64,000 bases of DNA, from the NCBI RefSeq assembly GCF_022808175.1, contig NZ_JALGBX010000018.1, positions 1 to 64,000 of the forward strand, in the 5' to 3' direction. Positions 7,154 to 16,465 of the stretch are shown piece after piece. Each line of letters opens with the position of its first letter. The stretch's first letter is position 1. A program made the translations under genes and the position numbers. The stretch is from Streptomyces sp. AP-93 (lineage in GTDB: Bacteria > Actinomycetota > Actinomycetes > Streptomycetales > Streptomycetaceae). The notes beneath the pieces were generated by a model, which saw only the letters and a program-made list of their open reading frames with translations, did not search any database and had not been told where the DNA came from.

Positions 7154-9511
7154 ATGTCTCCCATAGAACCCGCAGGTGTACGAGGGCAGTCGACGGCCCG
7201 CCGACGGCGCAGGGTGCGCCTGCGCACCCTGCTCATCTGGCTGGCAGTGCTGCCCACCGTGGCGATGGGCGCCCAAGTGGCGGTGACCGCCGACCGGTTG
7301 CTGACGCAGTCGGAGCATCTGCGGGCCGATGTCGCGGACGCCGAGCGGATCGGCGCACCGCTGTACACGCTCATGGTCGACATGCAGGCCGAGCGGACGA
7401 AGACTGCCGCGCTGTGGGCGGGCACCGCCGGGGCCGAGGAGGAGCTGCGGATCCGGCGGGAGGCCACGGACGCGGCTGCCGCCGAATTCCGTCGGGTGCC
7501 GGCCGGTACGGACGGGTCCTTCGGGGAAGTGAACCGGCGGCTCGACGGCCTGGCCGCGTACCGCCAGCGCGCGGATGCCCGTACCGGCGGCGCCGACGGC
7601 ACGCTCACCTATTACAACGGGGTGATCGGCGCGGTCATCCAGGCATACCAGACGGGGTTCAGCCACGCGGACGATGCCGAGATCGTCCAGGCGAGCCGGC
7701 CCGTGGTGTCCATGCTGACGGCCACCGAGATGTTGGCGCGCGAGGACACGATCCTGTCCCTGGCCGGGCCGTCCAGGCAGCTGAACTCCGCCGGCTTCGA
7801 GCAGTTCACCAGTGCCGTGGGAGCCCACCGACACCTGTACGACACATGGGTTCTGCCGTATCTGCCCGGCGACGACCGGCGGTTCTACGAGAGGATCGTC
7901 GCCTCCTCGGACTGGCAGGCGAAGGTCCGCATCGAGAACGCGGTCATCTCCCAGCACACGGACGTCGAATCCGGCATCAAGCTGCCCGCCGAGATCGGCG
8001 GCTGGCGGTCCGCGTACGAGAACTTCTCCGTGCAGATGGCCACGCTCAACGTCGACCGGGCGCGGCAGGTGCTCACGCGCGGCGAGGACAAGGCCGCGGA
8101 GCTGGAGACCGAGGTCGCCTGGCTCATAGGGGGAAGCGGAGGCGGGCTGCTGATCGTCGTGTTCGTCGTCGTGTTCACCACGCGATCGGTGCTGCGCCGT
8201 CTGCACGACCTGCACGAACGCACGGTGACCGTCGCCGAGGAAACCCTCCCCGACGTCGTCGCCCGGCTCCAGCGCGGGCAGTCCGTAGACGTCGAGGTCC
8301 TGCCGACGGTGCGCGGCGACGGGGACGAAGTCGGGCGCATCAGCGACGCGTTCGCCCGGGCCGTCGCGGTATCCGTCGACGGGCACAGGCAGCTCGCCGA
8401 CGAGCGCCACGGGTTCGGTCTGTTCGCCACGGGCATCGCCTCGCGCACCGGAAACCTGGTCAGCCGCCAGCTGAGCCTCACCGAGGAGCTCCAGGACACC
8501 TTCGGCCACGACGAAGCGCTGCTGGCGCAGTTGATGCGGGCCGACCAGCTGACGGTGGGCATGCGACGGCAGATCGAGAACCTCCTCATCCTGGCGGGCG
8601 GCGAGGTCCCCGACCCGCACACCGAGCCCATGCGCATCGCCGACGTGCTGCGCGAAGCCGCCGCGGAGGTCGAGGACTTCCGGCGCATCGAGCGGCAGGC
8701 CCTGGACGAGACCAGCGTGGAGCCGCGCGCGATCAGCCAGATCAGCCACCTGCTCGCGGAGTTGCTGGACAACGCCACCCGGTTCTCCCCGCCGCGCTCG
8801 AAGGTGGTCATCCGCGCCGAACTGGTCGCGGACGGGCTGTCGGTCGAGATCGAGGACCGTGGGCCGCGGGTGACCCCCGAGCGGTACGAGGAGATGAACG
8901 GACGCCTGCACCAGGCCCCGCCGTACTCCGTTCTGGCACAGAACGCGCACCGGCTCGGGCTCTTCGTGGTCGGCCACCTCGCCGACCAACTCCGGGCGAC
9001 CGTCACCCTGCGCCGCTCGGTGTACGGAGGGACATCCGCCGTGGTGATCCTCCCCGGGGAACTGCTGGTGGCGACCGTGGCGCAAGCACCACGCGAGGCT
9101 GCGTCCGTGCCTGCGGCCGAGCCCGCGCCTGTGCCCGCGCCTGTGCCCGCGGCTACGCCTGCGGCTCTGGAGCCGTCCGCCGCCGTCCCGGCGCCGCGCC
9201 TTACCGAGGAACAGGTGCCCGAGGAACGGGTGCCCGAGCCGGTCCTGCACACGGCCGCCGGGCTGCCGAGCCGCCGTACGAAGGCGCCCGTGCCCGAGGT
9301 CCGGCCGGCCCCGGCGGACGCCCCCGCGCGGCCCGTACTCCCCGAACGGGTCCCGCAGACCCACATCGCCGAGCAACTACGCGCGCCCCGTGCGCCGGAA
9401 ACAGCCGTCCGGCCGGACACGGCGACACCCGAAGAGGTTGCCGACGCCTGGGCGGACTACGAACACGGGACCCAGACAGTGGAAGAAGAGCTCCGACGGG
9501 ATCAGCCATGA
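7154..9511 (+). CDS. cvnA: Conservon sensor-like ATPase CvnA (nitrate-sensing type)
   Basis: This 785-residue membrane protein is the sensor component of an actinomycete conservon. It has an N-terminal membrane helix (LLIWLAVLPTVAMGAQVAV), an extracytoplasmic region of about 290 residues of NIT type, a second helix (GGLLIVVFVVVFTT), a HAMP-like linker, a dimerisation segment and a GHKL ATPase domain with N-box ELLDNATRFSPP. The tail is Ala/Pro-rich. The position that is usually His in this family (LDHLATR) is Gln465 here (ADQLTVG), so it may not autophosphorylate in the usual way. The start at 7154 directly precedes the basic pre-helix segment. Its stop overlaps cvnB (ATGA). Confidence 0.88.
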   Translation: MSPIEPAGVRGQSTARRRRRVRLRTLLIWLAVLPTVAMGAQVAVTADRLLTQSEHLRADVADAERIGAPLYTLMVDMQAERTKTAALWAGTAGAEEELRIRREATDAAAAEFRRVPAGTDGSFGEVNRRLDGLAAYRQRADARTGGADGTLTYYNGVIGAVIQAYQTGFSHADDAEIVQASRPVVSMLTATEMLAREDTILSLAGPSRQLNSAGFEQFTSAVGAHRHLYDTWVLPYLPGDDRRFYERIVASSDWQAKVRIENAVISQHTDVESGIKLPAEIGGWRSAYENFSVQMATLNVDRARQVLTRGEDKAAELETEVAWLIGGSGGGLLIVVFVVVFTTRSVLRRLHDLHERTVTVAEETLPDVVARLQRGQSVDVEVLPTVRGDGDEVGRISDAFARAVAVSVDGHRQLADERHGFGLFATGIASRTGNLVSRQLSLTEELQDTFGHDEALLAQLMRADQLTVGMRRQIENLLILAGGEVPDPHTEPMRIADVLREAAAEVEDFRRIERQALDETSVEPRAISQISHLLAELLDNATRFSPPRSKVVIRAELVADGLSVEIEDRGPRVTPERYEEMNGRLHQAPPYSVLAQNAHRLGLFVVGHLADQLRATVTLRRSVYGGTSAVVILPGELLVATVAQAPREAASVPAAEPAPVPAPVPAATPAALEPSAAVPAPRLTEEQVPEERVPEPVLHTAAGLPSRRTKAPVPEVRPAPADAPARPVLPERVPQTHIAEQLRAPRAPETAVRPDTATPEEVADAWADYEHGTQTVEEELRRDQP

Positions 9512-9927
9512 CTGCTTCATCAACCACAGCGACATCCAACAACGCCATCTACAGCGTCCTGGACAACAACCTGAGCAGGATCGCCGGCATTCAGGGAGCG
9601 GTGCTCCTGTCCAACGACGGCATCAAGCTCAGCGCCTACCTGCTGGACGAGGCCCAGGCCGACCGCATGGCGGCCGCCGCGTCCGGCATCGCGGCCACGA
9701 TGAAGGCGATATCGCGGGAGGTCGACGGCGGCCGCGTCATTCGCCAGTTGGTCGAGATGGACGACAGGTACCTCTGCATCGTCGGCTGCGGCGAGGGCAG
9801 CACCCTCATCGTGGTGACCTCCCGCAAGGCGCGGCTCGGGGAGCTGGGCGGCGAGGCCGTGCGGACCGCCCAGGCGCTCGGCGAGTGGCTGGGCACCCCC
9901 GAGCGGGGCCAGGTGCCGACCGCGTAA
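9508..9927 (+). CDS. cvnB: Roadblock/LC7-domain protein CvnB
   Basis: This 139-residue roadblock/LC7 protein (core from ISGIQGA-like RIAGIQGAVLLSNDGIKLSAY to TAQALGEWLG) is of the type that regulates small GTPases, here CvnD. The start codon overlaps the cvnA stop as ATGA, and the stop overlaps the cvnC start as TAATG, so the operon is translationally coupled. In described conservons the four products form a membrane-associated complex loosely compared to eukaryotic G-protein coupled receptors. Confidence 0.9.
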   Translation: MTASSTTATSNNAIYSVLDNNLSRIAGIQGAVLLSNDGIKLSAYLLDEAQADRMAAAASGIAATMKAISREVDGGRVIRQLVEMDDRYLCIVGCGEGSTLIVVTSRKARLGELGGEAVRTAQALGEWLGTPERGQVPTA

Positions 9928-10295
9928 TGCCGCAGGACGAGCCCCAGCCCGCAAGACGCCGCCGGACGCGGCTGTACGCCCTCACCGACGGACGTACGGC
10001 CGCTGCGCACACCGTCCTCACCATGGACACCACGATCACGGCGGCGGTGGCCGCGGACGCCCACGCCGGGCTGCCCACCGAGTGGCAGGAGATCCTCGCC
10101 ATGTGCGCGGCGCCGGGCGGTCGCGCGGTCGCCGAGGTGGCGGCGCGGATGCACATGCGCCTCACCCCGATGACGCTGCTCCTCGGCGAACTCGCCGACC
10201 GCGGGCTGATCCACCACCGGCCACCCCTGGCGGCAGCCGAGACCACCGACGTCGACCTGCTCATGAGAATCAAGGACAGCCTTGCCCGGATATAG
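9927..10295 (+). CDS. cvnC: DUF742 protein CvnC
   Basis: This 122-residue DUF742 protein is the third conservon component. It begins with RRRTRLYALTDGRT and has a C-terminal winged-helix-like segment (VAEVAARMHMRLTPMTLLLGELADRGLIHHR) and the family ending LLMRIKDSLARI. DUF742 proteins are thought to bridge the sensor and the GTPase. It overlaps cvnB by one base and cvnD by 14 bases. Confidence 0.88.
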   Translation: MPQDEPQPARRRRTRLYALTDGRTAAAHTVLTMDTTITAAVAADAHAGLPTEWQEILAMCAAPGGRAVAEVAARMHMRLTPMTLLLGELADRGLIHHRPPLAAAETTDVDLLMRIKDSLARI

Positions 10296-10893
10296 CCTCC
10301 CCGTATACGACGTGCCCGCCCCCCGGGAAGCGGCCCCGGTCAAGATCCTCGTCGCCGGTGGTTTCGGAGTCGGCAAGACCACCCTGGTGGAGACGATCTC
10401 CGAGATCGAGCCGCTGCGCACGGAGGAGCGGCTGACGGCCGCGGGTGTCGGCGTCGACGACCTCGACGGCATCGAGTCCAAGTCGGTCACCACCGTGGCC
10501 ATGGACTTCGGCCGGATCACCCTCACCGACGCCGGAGTCGTCCTCTACCTGTTCGGCACGCCGGGCCAGGAACGTTTCTGGTTCATGTGGGACGACCTGC
10601 TGGCCGGGGCGCTCGGGGCGATCGTGCTGGTCGACACGCGACGTCTCGACCGCAGCTTCCCGGCCGTGGACTTCTTCGAGAGCCGCGGACTGCCGTTCGT
10701 GGTCGGCGCGAACTGCTTCCACGGCGAACAGCCGTACACCGCGGAGGAGATCGCGGCGGCCCTGCATCTGCGCGATGCGAACACGCCCGTCCTCATGCTC
10801 GACGCCCGCTCCCGTACGGACGTCCGCGCGTCTCTGCTCGCGCTCCTCGACCTGCTGATCGTCAGGGCGGGCGGGACCGCGGCGACCGTCTGA
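10282..10893 (+). CDS. cvnD: Small GTPase CvnD (ATP/GTP-binding protein)
   Basis: This 203-residue Ras-like GTPase of the conservon has a P-loop GGFGVGKTT, a switch II region LFGTPGQERFWF and LVDTRRLDRSF following it. The typical NKxD motif is replaced by GANCFHG, as is usual for CvnD proteins. Translation probably starts at the TTG at 10282, which keeps the family N-terminus (PVKILVAGGF at about residue 19) and the coupling with cvnC. It probably relays the membrane signal. Confidence 0.88.
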   Translation: MPGYSLPVYDVPAPREAAPVKILVAGGFGVGKTTLVETISEIEPLRTEERLTAAGVGVDDLDGIESKSVTTVAMDFGRITLTDAGVVLYLFGTPGQERFWFMWDDLLAGALGAIVLVDTRRLDRSFPAVDFFESRGLPFVVGANCFHGEQPYTAEEIAAALHLRDANTPVLMLDARSRTDVRASLLALLDLLIVRAGGTAATV

Positions 10894-11248
10894 ACCCGGC
10901 CGACTCGGCGGCGCCGGGCGCGGTGCGGTCCAGCGGCAGCCGGGTCAGCGCCTCCCGGTAGGCCGCCGTGCCGTGGACGAGCAGGATGCCGCGGCCGAGC
11001 CGGCGCACGGGCCGCCCGCGGGTGGCGGCGAGCAGTGCGAACAGGAGCGGGTGGGCGCGCAGGTAGACGCGCCGGTCCCGGCGGCGGGCCTTGGCGTGGG
11101 CCCGGAGCCGCTGCCGCGGCAGCGGCAGCGACTGCCGCACGGGCGCGTGCGGGCCGGGCGCATGCCGCACGGGCGCATGCCGCACGGGCGCGTGCGGGCC
11201 GGGCGGAGGCGGGCCGGGAGGGCGCGGTACGGATGGCTGATTCGGCAT
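10862..11248 (-). CDS. Short protein resembling a cytochrome P450 N-terminus (probable remnant)
   Basis: The 128-residue frame starts at the ATG at 11248 with a Pro/His-rich low-complexity segment (PGPPPPGPHAPVRHAP). It then runs RVYLRAHPLLFALLAATRGRPVRRLG and ILLVHGTAAYREALTRLPLDRT, which resemble the N-terminal region of actinomycete P450s. It stops long before any I-helix, ExxR or heme-Cys motif. Conservons often sit next to P450 genes (cvnE), so a deleted P450 is the simplest reading. Its 3' end overlaps the end of cvnD by 32 bases. Expression is unproven. Confidence 0.4.
   Translation of the reverse strand: MPNQPSVPRPPGPPPPGPHAPVRHAPVRHAPGPHAPVRQSLPLPRQRLRAHAKARRRDRRVYLRAHPLLFALLAATRGRPVRRLGRGILLVHGTAAYREALTRLPLDRTAPGAAESAGFRRSPRSRPP
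11135..11205. repeat. 26-bp direct repeats in the P450-like remnant
   Basis: A 26-base GC-only-like unit at 11135-11160 recurs exactly at 11180-11205, with shorter CCGCACGGGCGCATG copies between. It encodes the His/Pro/Arg repeats on the minus strand and suggests slippage. Confidence 0.7.
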
Positions 11249-11539
11249 GTCCTCACCATGACGCGTGAGCGGGGCGCGGTCCTGAGTACGGATGCTCATC
11301 CGGCCCGCCGGGCGGGTGAGCACCAGGGACCGCAGGCGGGACCGCGGGTCCACCGCACGCCGACCGTGGCCGCGAAGGGAAGTGGTGTGTGGGGCACGAA
11401 CCGTCCGACGAGGTATTCCGTTCTCCAGGTGTACGGCCCACTGTCATGAAAGCAACGCCGACCGGTACCCCGGGACCGCTGTTCTTGGGGCGCCCCTCGA
11501 CACCCCCCGCACCCGTCTCACCCGCAGAGGTCGTCCTCC

Positions 11540-13603
11540 ATGACTGAATTCAACCGGCGCCGGTTCCTGCAGATCGCCGGTGGCGCCGCCGCCATGACGA
11601 TGCTGAACGAGAGCATCGCGCGGGCCGCTGCCATCTCGGCCGAGGGAAGTACCGGCACGATCCAGGACATCGAGCACATCGTGGTCCTCATGCAGGAGAA
11701 CCGTTCCTTCGACCACTACTTCGGTGCGATGAAGGGGGTCCGGGGCTTCGGGGACCCGAGGCCGGTCCTCCAGGACAACGGCAAGTCCGTCTTCCACCAG
11801 TCCAACGGCACGAAGGACATCCTGCCCTTCAACCCGCAGATCAACGACCTGGGCATGCAGTTCCTGACGGGCCTGAACCACGACTGGGCGGGCGGCCAGC
11901 AGGCCTACAACAAGGGCAAGTACGACAAGTGGGTCCCGGCCAAGACGGCCACGACCATGGCGTACATGACCCGGAACGACATCCCGTTCCACTACGCGCT
12001 CGCCGACGCCTTCACGGTCTGCGACGCCTATCACTGCTCCTTCATCGGCGCCACCGACCCCAACCGCTACTACATGTGGACGGGTTACACGGGCAACGAC
12101 GGAGTGGGCGGCGGCCCGGTCCTCGGCAACCAGGAAGCCGGCTACGGCTGGAAGACCTACCCCGAGCGCCTGGAGACGGCCGGAGTCTCCTGGAAGGTCT
12201 ACCAGGACATCGGTGACGGCCTGAACGCCGCCGGATCCTGGGGCTGGATCAACGACGCCTTCCGCGGCAACTACGGCGACAACTCGCTGCTCTACTTCAA
12301 CACCTACCGCAATGCCCAGCCCGGCAGCGCCCTGTACGAGAAGGCGCGCACCGGCACCAACGTCAAGGCGGGCGGCGGCTACTTCGACAAGCTGCGCGCG
12401 GACGTGGTGAACGGCACCCTCCCGCAGGTCTCCTGGATCGCCGCCCCCGAGGCCTTCAGCGAGCACTCCAACTGGCCGACCAACTTCGGCGCCTGGTACA
12501 TCTCGCAGGTCCTGGACTCGCTGACCGCGAACCCGGCCGTGTGGGCGAAGACGGCCCTGTTCATCACCTACGACGAGAACGACGGCTTCTTCGACCACGT
12601 CGTCCCGCCGTACCCGCCCGCCTCCTCCGCCTGGGGCCTGTCCACGGCGAGCGTCACCGGCGACCTGTACACCGGCGGCGTCTCCGGCTACGCGGCCGGC
12701 CCGTACGGCCTCGGCCCCCGCGTCCCGATGATCGTGGTCTCCCCGTGGAGCAAGGGCGGCTACGTCTGCTCCGAGACCTTCGACCACACCTCGGTGATCC
12801 GCTTCATGGAGAAGCGCTTCGGCGTGCAGGAGCCCAACATCTCCCCGTGGCGCCGCGCGGTCTGCGGCGACCTGACCTCGGCCTTCGACTTCACCCGGGC
12901 CGACGCCGCGCCCGCCGCCCTGCCGTCAACGGCCGCGTACGTACCGCCGGACAAGAACCGTCACTCGTCCTACAACCCGACCCCGCCGGCCACGGGCACC
13001 CTGCCCAAGCAGGAGGCGGGCTCCAAGCCGACCCGCGCACTGGGCTACGCCCCGTACGTGGACGGCAAGGCCACGGTCTCCACGGGCAAGTTCACCCTGA
13101 CCTTCTCCTCGGGTCCGACCCTCGGCGCCCACTTCCACAGCACCTCGGGCAACCGTACGGACGGCCCCTGGCCCTACACGGTCGAGGCGGGCAAGACCCT
13201 GTCGGACACCTGGAGCACGAGCGCCTCCACGGGCAACCAGATCAACCTCACGGTCTGGGGCCCGAACGGCTTCCTGCGCACCTGGAAGGGCCCGGCGAAG
13301 AAGGCCGGCCCCGAGGCCACGGCCCGCCACTCCGCGTCCACCGGCAACCTGGTGCTGTCCCTGACCAACGACGGCACGGCGGCCGTCAACCTGACCGTCA
13401 CCAACGCCTACGGCGGCACTGCCCAGGTCGTGCGCGTCGCGGCGGCCGCCACCGTCGCGCACACCGTGGCCCTGGCCGGCACGGCCCGCTGGTACGACGT
13501 CACGGTCGTCTCCGACGCGGACACCACCTTCCTGCGCCGCTTCGCCGGCCACGTGGAGACGGGCGCGGCCGGAGTCTCGGACCCGGCGATCAAGACCGTC
13601 TGA
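11540..13603 (+). CDS. Phosphocholine-specific phospholipase C, Tat-exported
   Basis: This 687-residue phosphoesterase belongs to the bacterial non-hemolytic phospholipase C/AcpA family, which hydrolyses phosphatidylcholine or sphingomyelin to release phosphocholine. The N-terminus is a Tat signal (NRRRFLQIAGGAAA). The catalytic domain shows HIVVLMQENRSFDHYFG (nucleophile region), FITYDENDGFFDHVVPP and DHTSVIRFMEKRFG. Two C-terminal beta-rich domains of about 90 residues follow, usual for the family. The length is normal. GGT is not optimal as an SD, but GCAGAGG lies about 13 bases upstream. A stand-alone gene; phosphate control is plausible but no PHO box was seen. Confidence 0.9.
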   Translation: MTEFNRRRFLQIAGGAAAMTMLNESIARAAAISAEGSTGTIQDIEHIVVLMQENRSFDHYFGAMKGVRGFGDPRPVLQDNGKSVFHQSNGTKDILPFNPQINDLGMQFLTGLNHDWAGGQQAYNKGKYDKWVPAKTATTMAYMTRNDIPFHYALADAFTVCDAYHCSFIGATDPNRYYMWTGYTGNDGVGGGPVLGNQEAGYGWKTYPERLETAGVSWKVYQDIGDGLNAAGSWGWINDAFRGNYGDNSLLYFNTYRNAQPGSALYEKARTGTNVKAGGGYFDKLRADVVNGTLPQVSWIAAPEAFSEHSNWPTNFGAWYISQVLDSLTANPAVWAKTALFITYDENDGFFDHVVPPYPPASSAWGLSTASVTGDLYTGGVSGYAAGPYGLGPRVPMIVVSPWSKGGYVCSETFDHTSVIRFMEKRFGVQEPNISPWRRAVCGDLTSAFDFTRADAAPAALPSTAAYVPPDKNRHSSYNPTPPATGTLPKQEAGSKPTRALGYAPYVDGKATVSTGKFTLTFSSGPTLGAHFHSTSGNRTDGPWPYTVEAGKTLSDTWSTSASTGNQINLTVWGPNGFLRTWKGPAKKAGPEATARHSASTGNLVLSLTNDGTAAVNLTVTNAYGGTAQVVRVAAAATVAHTVALAGTARWYDVTVVSDADTTFLRRFAGHVETGAAGVSDPAIKTV

Positions 13604-14366
13604 CGCGGTCGTCCGGCATGCGCAGCAGCCGCCGTTCCAGGACCGGGAGGTCGCGAGGACGGTGGCTGCGGGCGTGCCGGAGCAGCAGGTCCCGGGCCGT
13701 GTCCGGGACGCGGCGCCGCTTGGGGTGCCGGGTGGTGAACTCCTCGCTCGCGAAGAACCGCACGGCCGCGTCGAGCCCGCCGCGGTCGGTCTCCCGTACC
13801 GCCCACGCCAGGTCCTCCGTGGAGGCACCCACGAGCAGCCGAGGAGGGGCCAGTTCCGCCAGGAGCGAGGCCGCGTTGGTGGGGTCCTCGCGTACGGCTC
13901 CCTGCCAGGAAAAGGCGGCGGCCAACGGGATCCGTGCCGGGCGCGGCGGGTCCTCACCCCGCGCCATGGCCCCGTCGTAGCCGCGCAGCACCTCGGGCGC
14001 GGCGGCCACCCACCGGGCCCGGTGCCGGGCCGGGATGCCGTCCGGGGCGCCGGGGTCGAGCAGCCGTGCGAGCCGCCCCGGCCGGTCGGACGGTACGTGC
14101 CGGATCGCGGGATCGTCCGTGGCGTCGAACGGGTCGGGTTCGTGCTCCATGCACATGCACGTGAAGTAGTCGACCTCGGGGTCGGCTTCCGCCAACCCTC
14201 CGGAGCCCGGCTCGGGTACCCGTTCGGCGGGCAGCACGGCAAGGACCTCCGCGACCTCGGCCGGGTCGGTGATCTCGTACCGCGCCGGGTGGTACGGGTG
14301 GCCGTCCGCGCTCTTCGCGTCGCGGACCCGGATGCGTTCGACGGGGACGGAAGGTCGGGTCGTCAC
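13590..14366 (-). CDS. Hypothetical protein
   Basis: Starting at the GTG at 14366 the product is about 258 residues. I recognise no domain. It contains a Cys/Met/Asp-rich stretch (DYFTCMCMEHEPDPFD), a conserved-looking RHVPSDRPGRLARLLDP and an acid-rich first third. It converges on the phospholipase gene and overlaps its last 14 bases. The frame is open further upstream to 14519, but that part overlaps the divergent hydrolase gene and is unlikely to be translated. Confidence 0.6.
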   Translation of the reverse strand: MTTRPSVPVERIRVRDAKSADGHPYHPARYEITDPAEVAEVLAVLPAERVPEPGSGGLAEADPEVDYFTCMCMEHEPDPFDATDDPAIRHVPSDRPGRLARLLDPGAPDGIPARHRARWVAAAPEVLRGYDGAMARGEDPPRPARIPLAAAFSWQGAVREDPTNAASLLAELAPPRLLVGASTEDLAWAVRETDRGGLDAAVRFFASEEFTTRHPKRRRVPDTARDLLLRHARSHRPRDLPVLERRLLRMPDDRVRRS

Positions 14367-14439
14367 GGTGTGATGGTAGGCGCGGTGGGCAGAACCTACG
14401 GCGGCAATTCTTTCCGCCCCCGCCACCGAGGGAGAACGC

Positions 14440-15195
14440 ATGGCCATCGCCCACCGCAGGATCGGTACCGGCCCCGTCCGCGTCATCGTGCTGCACGACT
14501 GGTTCGGCACGTCCGCCAACTGGGGCTCCGTACTGGACTACCTGGACCCGGGGGAGTTCTCGTACGCCTTCCTCGACTACCGGGGCTACGGCGACCGCAG
14601 GGACGTCCCCGGCCGCTACGCGCTCCCCGAGATTGCCGACGACGTCCTCGCGCTCGCCGACGAGCTCGGCTGGGACACCTTCTCCCTCCTCGGCCACAGC
14701 ATGGGCGGCAAGGCCATGCAGCAGGTCCTGGTGCGCGCACCCGAGCGCGTCGAGAAGCTGATCGGCATCAACCCGGTCCCCGCCGGCCCCTACGAGATGG
14801 ACGACGCCACCCACGGGCTCTTCTACGGGGCCGCCGGCAACGCGGAGAACCGCCGCGCCATCCTCGACATCGTCACCGGCCGCCGCGCGAGCCCGTACTG
14901 GCTGGAGCGGATGGTCGCGCACTCGCTCGCCGTGTCCCTGCCGGAGGCCTTCGCCGGGTACCTCGCGAGCTGGCAGCCGCTCGACCTGTCCGCCGCCGTG
15001 AAGGGCAGCACCGTCCCGGTGCTGGTCCTCGTCGGCGAGTACGACCTCGCGCTCACCGCCGACGTCATGCGGGCCACCTGGCAGGTCTCGTACCCGAACT
15101 GCCGCATCCGGCTCCTGCCCGGCGCGGGCCACTACCCGCCGCACGAGAGCCCGGTGGCCTTCGCCACCGAGGTGGAGGCCTTCCTGCGCGGGTAG
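14440..15195 (+). CDS. Alpha/beta hydrolase
   Basis: This 251-residue single-domain alpha/beta hydrolase has the oxyanion-loop motif LHDWFGTS, nucleophile elbow GHSMGG (Ser at about residue 87), an acid in VGEYDLA, and His in GAGHYPPHESP. Together these give a complete triad. There is no signal peptide, so it is cytoplasmic. GGGAGAA precedes the start by 3-8 bases. The substrate is unknown; esterase, lactonase or haloperoxidase-like activity are all possible. Confidence 0.85.
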   Translation: MAIAHRRIGTGPVRVIVLHDWFGTSANWGSVLDYLDPGEFSYAFLDYRGYGDRRDVPGRYALPEIADDVLALADELGWDTFSLLGHSMGGKAMQQVLVRAPERVEKLIGINPVPAGPYEMDDATHGLFYGAAGNAENRRAILDIVTGRRASPYWLERMVAHSLAVSLPEAFAGYLASWQPLDLSAAVKGSTVPVLVLVGEYDLALTADVMRATWQVSYPNCRIRLLPGAGHYPPHESPVAFATEVEAFLRG

Positions 15196-15216
15196 GGCGG
15201 GGCCGGGTGCCGTCCC

Positions 15217-16341
15217 TCAGTGCGGGCTCAGACGCCCCACCAGCCACTCCAGAGCCGACGGCACCTCGCGGGCCCACGTCTCGTAGTTGTGCCCGCCGCT
15301 CGGCAGGAGGATCGAGGACACCCGTGCGGGCGCCCGTACCGCGTCGATGAACTCCAGCGTCGCCGGGTACTGGTGCTCGCCCTTGCGGCTGCTCGCCACC
15401 AGCAGGGAGACCGGTGGCTGCGGCAGGTTCCGCAGCCGCCACAGCAGGTCGTCCTCCTGCCGGCGGCCCGCGTCGCCGCCGAACAGGTCACCGGTGTCCG
15501 CGTCCCGCGTCGTCGCGTACGGGGCCGACAGCGCGGCCGCCGCCCGGTAGGCGTCCGGCGTGCGCAGGGCCAGCTTCAGCGCGCAGTAGCCGCCCACCGA
15601 ATTGCCCATCACGCCCCACCCCCGGGCATCGCGGGTGAGGCCGTAGGACGAGGAGACCGCCGCCCGCAGGTCCCGGGCGAAGAAGGTCTGCGCCTGCGGC
15701 CCGCCCGGCACGTCCACGCACTGCGTGTCTCTGGGCGGCGCCACCGTCGGCGTCATCAGGATCAGCACCGCCGGCCGCATCCGCCCCGCCCGTACCGCCT
15801 CCAGCGCCAGCTGCGGATACCGCAGCCGGTCGATCAGCACCCCCGGCGTACTCGGGAACCCGCTCAGCGCCAGCACCACCGGGAACTCCGCCCGCCGCCC
15901 GGCCGACGCGTGCACGTACTGCGGCGGCAGGTACACGTACCCCTGCCCCGACAGCCCGCTGCGGGCCCCGCGCACAGTCACCACCTCGATCCGGCCGATC
16001 ACCGCCGGGTCGTCGGAGCCCGCATGCCGCCAGGAGTGGGTCCCCCGCACCAGCAGCGCCCCCCGCCCCGGAGCCTGGGAGCCCGCCGATGCCGGGTCCT
16101 CGCGGCGCAGCGACAGCAGGTCGCGCCAGGAGCCGTAGAAGCCGTACGAGGAGTTCACCGCGAGCAGCAGCGCCGACCCGGTTGTGAGGGTGATCGCGAG
16201 CTGGAGCCCGGCCCGCCCCAGCACCGGCCGCACCCCCGACCCCGCGAGCCGGGGCCACAGCCACACGGTGGTCCCGAACACCGCGGCCGCCACGAGGAGG
16301 GCGAGGAGCAGCGCCGGAGCGCCCCCGATGTCCCATGTCAT
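15217..16341 (-). CDS. Membrane-anchored esterase (esterase D / mycolyltransferase-like)
   Basis: This 374-residue protein has two or three N-terminal membrane helices (ALLLALLVAAAVFGTTVWLW; LAITLTTGSALLLAV), then an extracytoplasmic alpha/beta hydrolase domain of the esterase-D/antigen-85 type. Visible parts are VYLPPQY, FPVVLALSGFP, the nucleophile elbow GNSVGGYCALK and LPSGGHNYETW with the catalytic His. Such proteins act on cell-envelope esters or polyketide/siderophore esters; the substrate here is unknown. It converges with the upstream hydrolase gene at a 20-base gap. Confidence 0.8.
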   Translation of the reverse strand: MTWDIGGAPALLLALLVAAAVFGTTVWLWPRLAGSGVRPVLGRAGLQLAITLTTGSALLLAVNSSYGFYGSWRDLLSLRREDPASAGSQAPGRGALLVRGTHSWRHAGSDDPAVIGRIEVVTVRGARSGLSGQGYVYLPPQYVHASAGRRAEFPVVLALSGFPSTPGVLIDRLRYPQLALEAVRAGRMRPAVLILMTPTVAPPRDTQCVDVPGGPQAQTFFARDLRAAVSSSYGLTRDARGWGVMGNSVGGYCALKLALRTPDAYRAAAALSAPYATTRDADTGDLFGGDAGRRQEDDLLWRLRNLPQPPVSLLVASSRKGEHQYPATLEFIDAVRAPARVSSILLPSGGHNYETWAREVPSALEWLVGRLSPH

Positions 16342-16412
16342 GCGTGTGATCCTGCCAGGGCCCGGGCAGGCGGGCCCGGCCGGCCGCGACGCGCCGCTCC
16401 CGCAGGGGAACG

Positions 16413-16457
16413 AAAAAACCCGTGGGGGTTACGAGGAAAACTCGTAACCCCCACGGG
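16413..16457 (-). terminator. Strong terminator for tRNA-His
   Basis: A perfect 17-bp inverted repeat (16419-16435 and 16441-16457) with a 5-base loop is followed, in minus-strand direction, by six T residues (A run 16413-16418). It starts 8 bases after the tRNA 3' end. It is an exemplary intrinsic terminator, unusually long for this GC content. Confidence 0.9.
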
Positions 16458-16465
16458 ATCAACAG

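Noticed and set aside
6830..9376. Long minus-strand frame opposite cvnA (848 codons)
   Set aside because: Typical high-GC antisense frame with Arg/Gly/His-rich composition; cvnA on the plus strand has clear domains.
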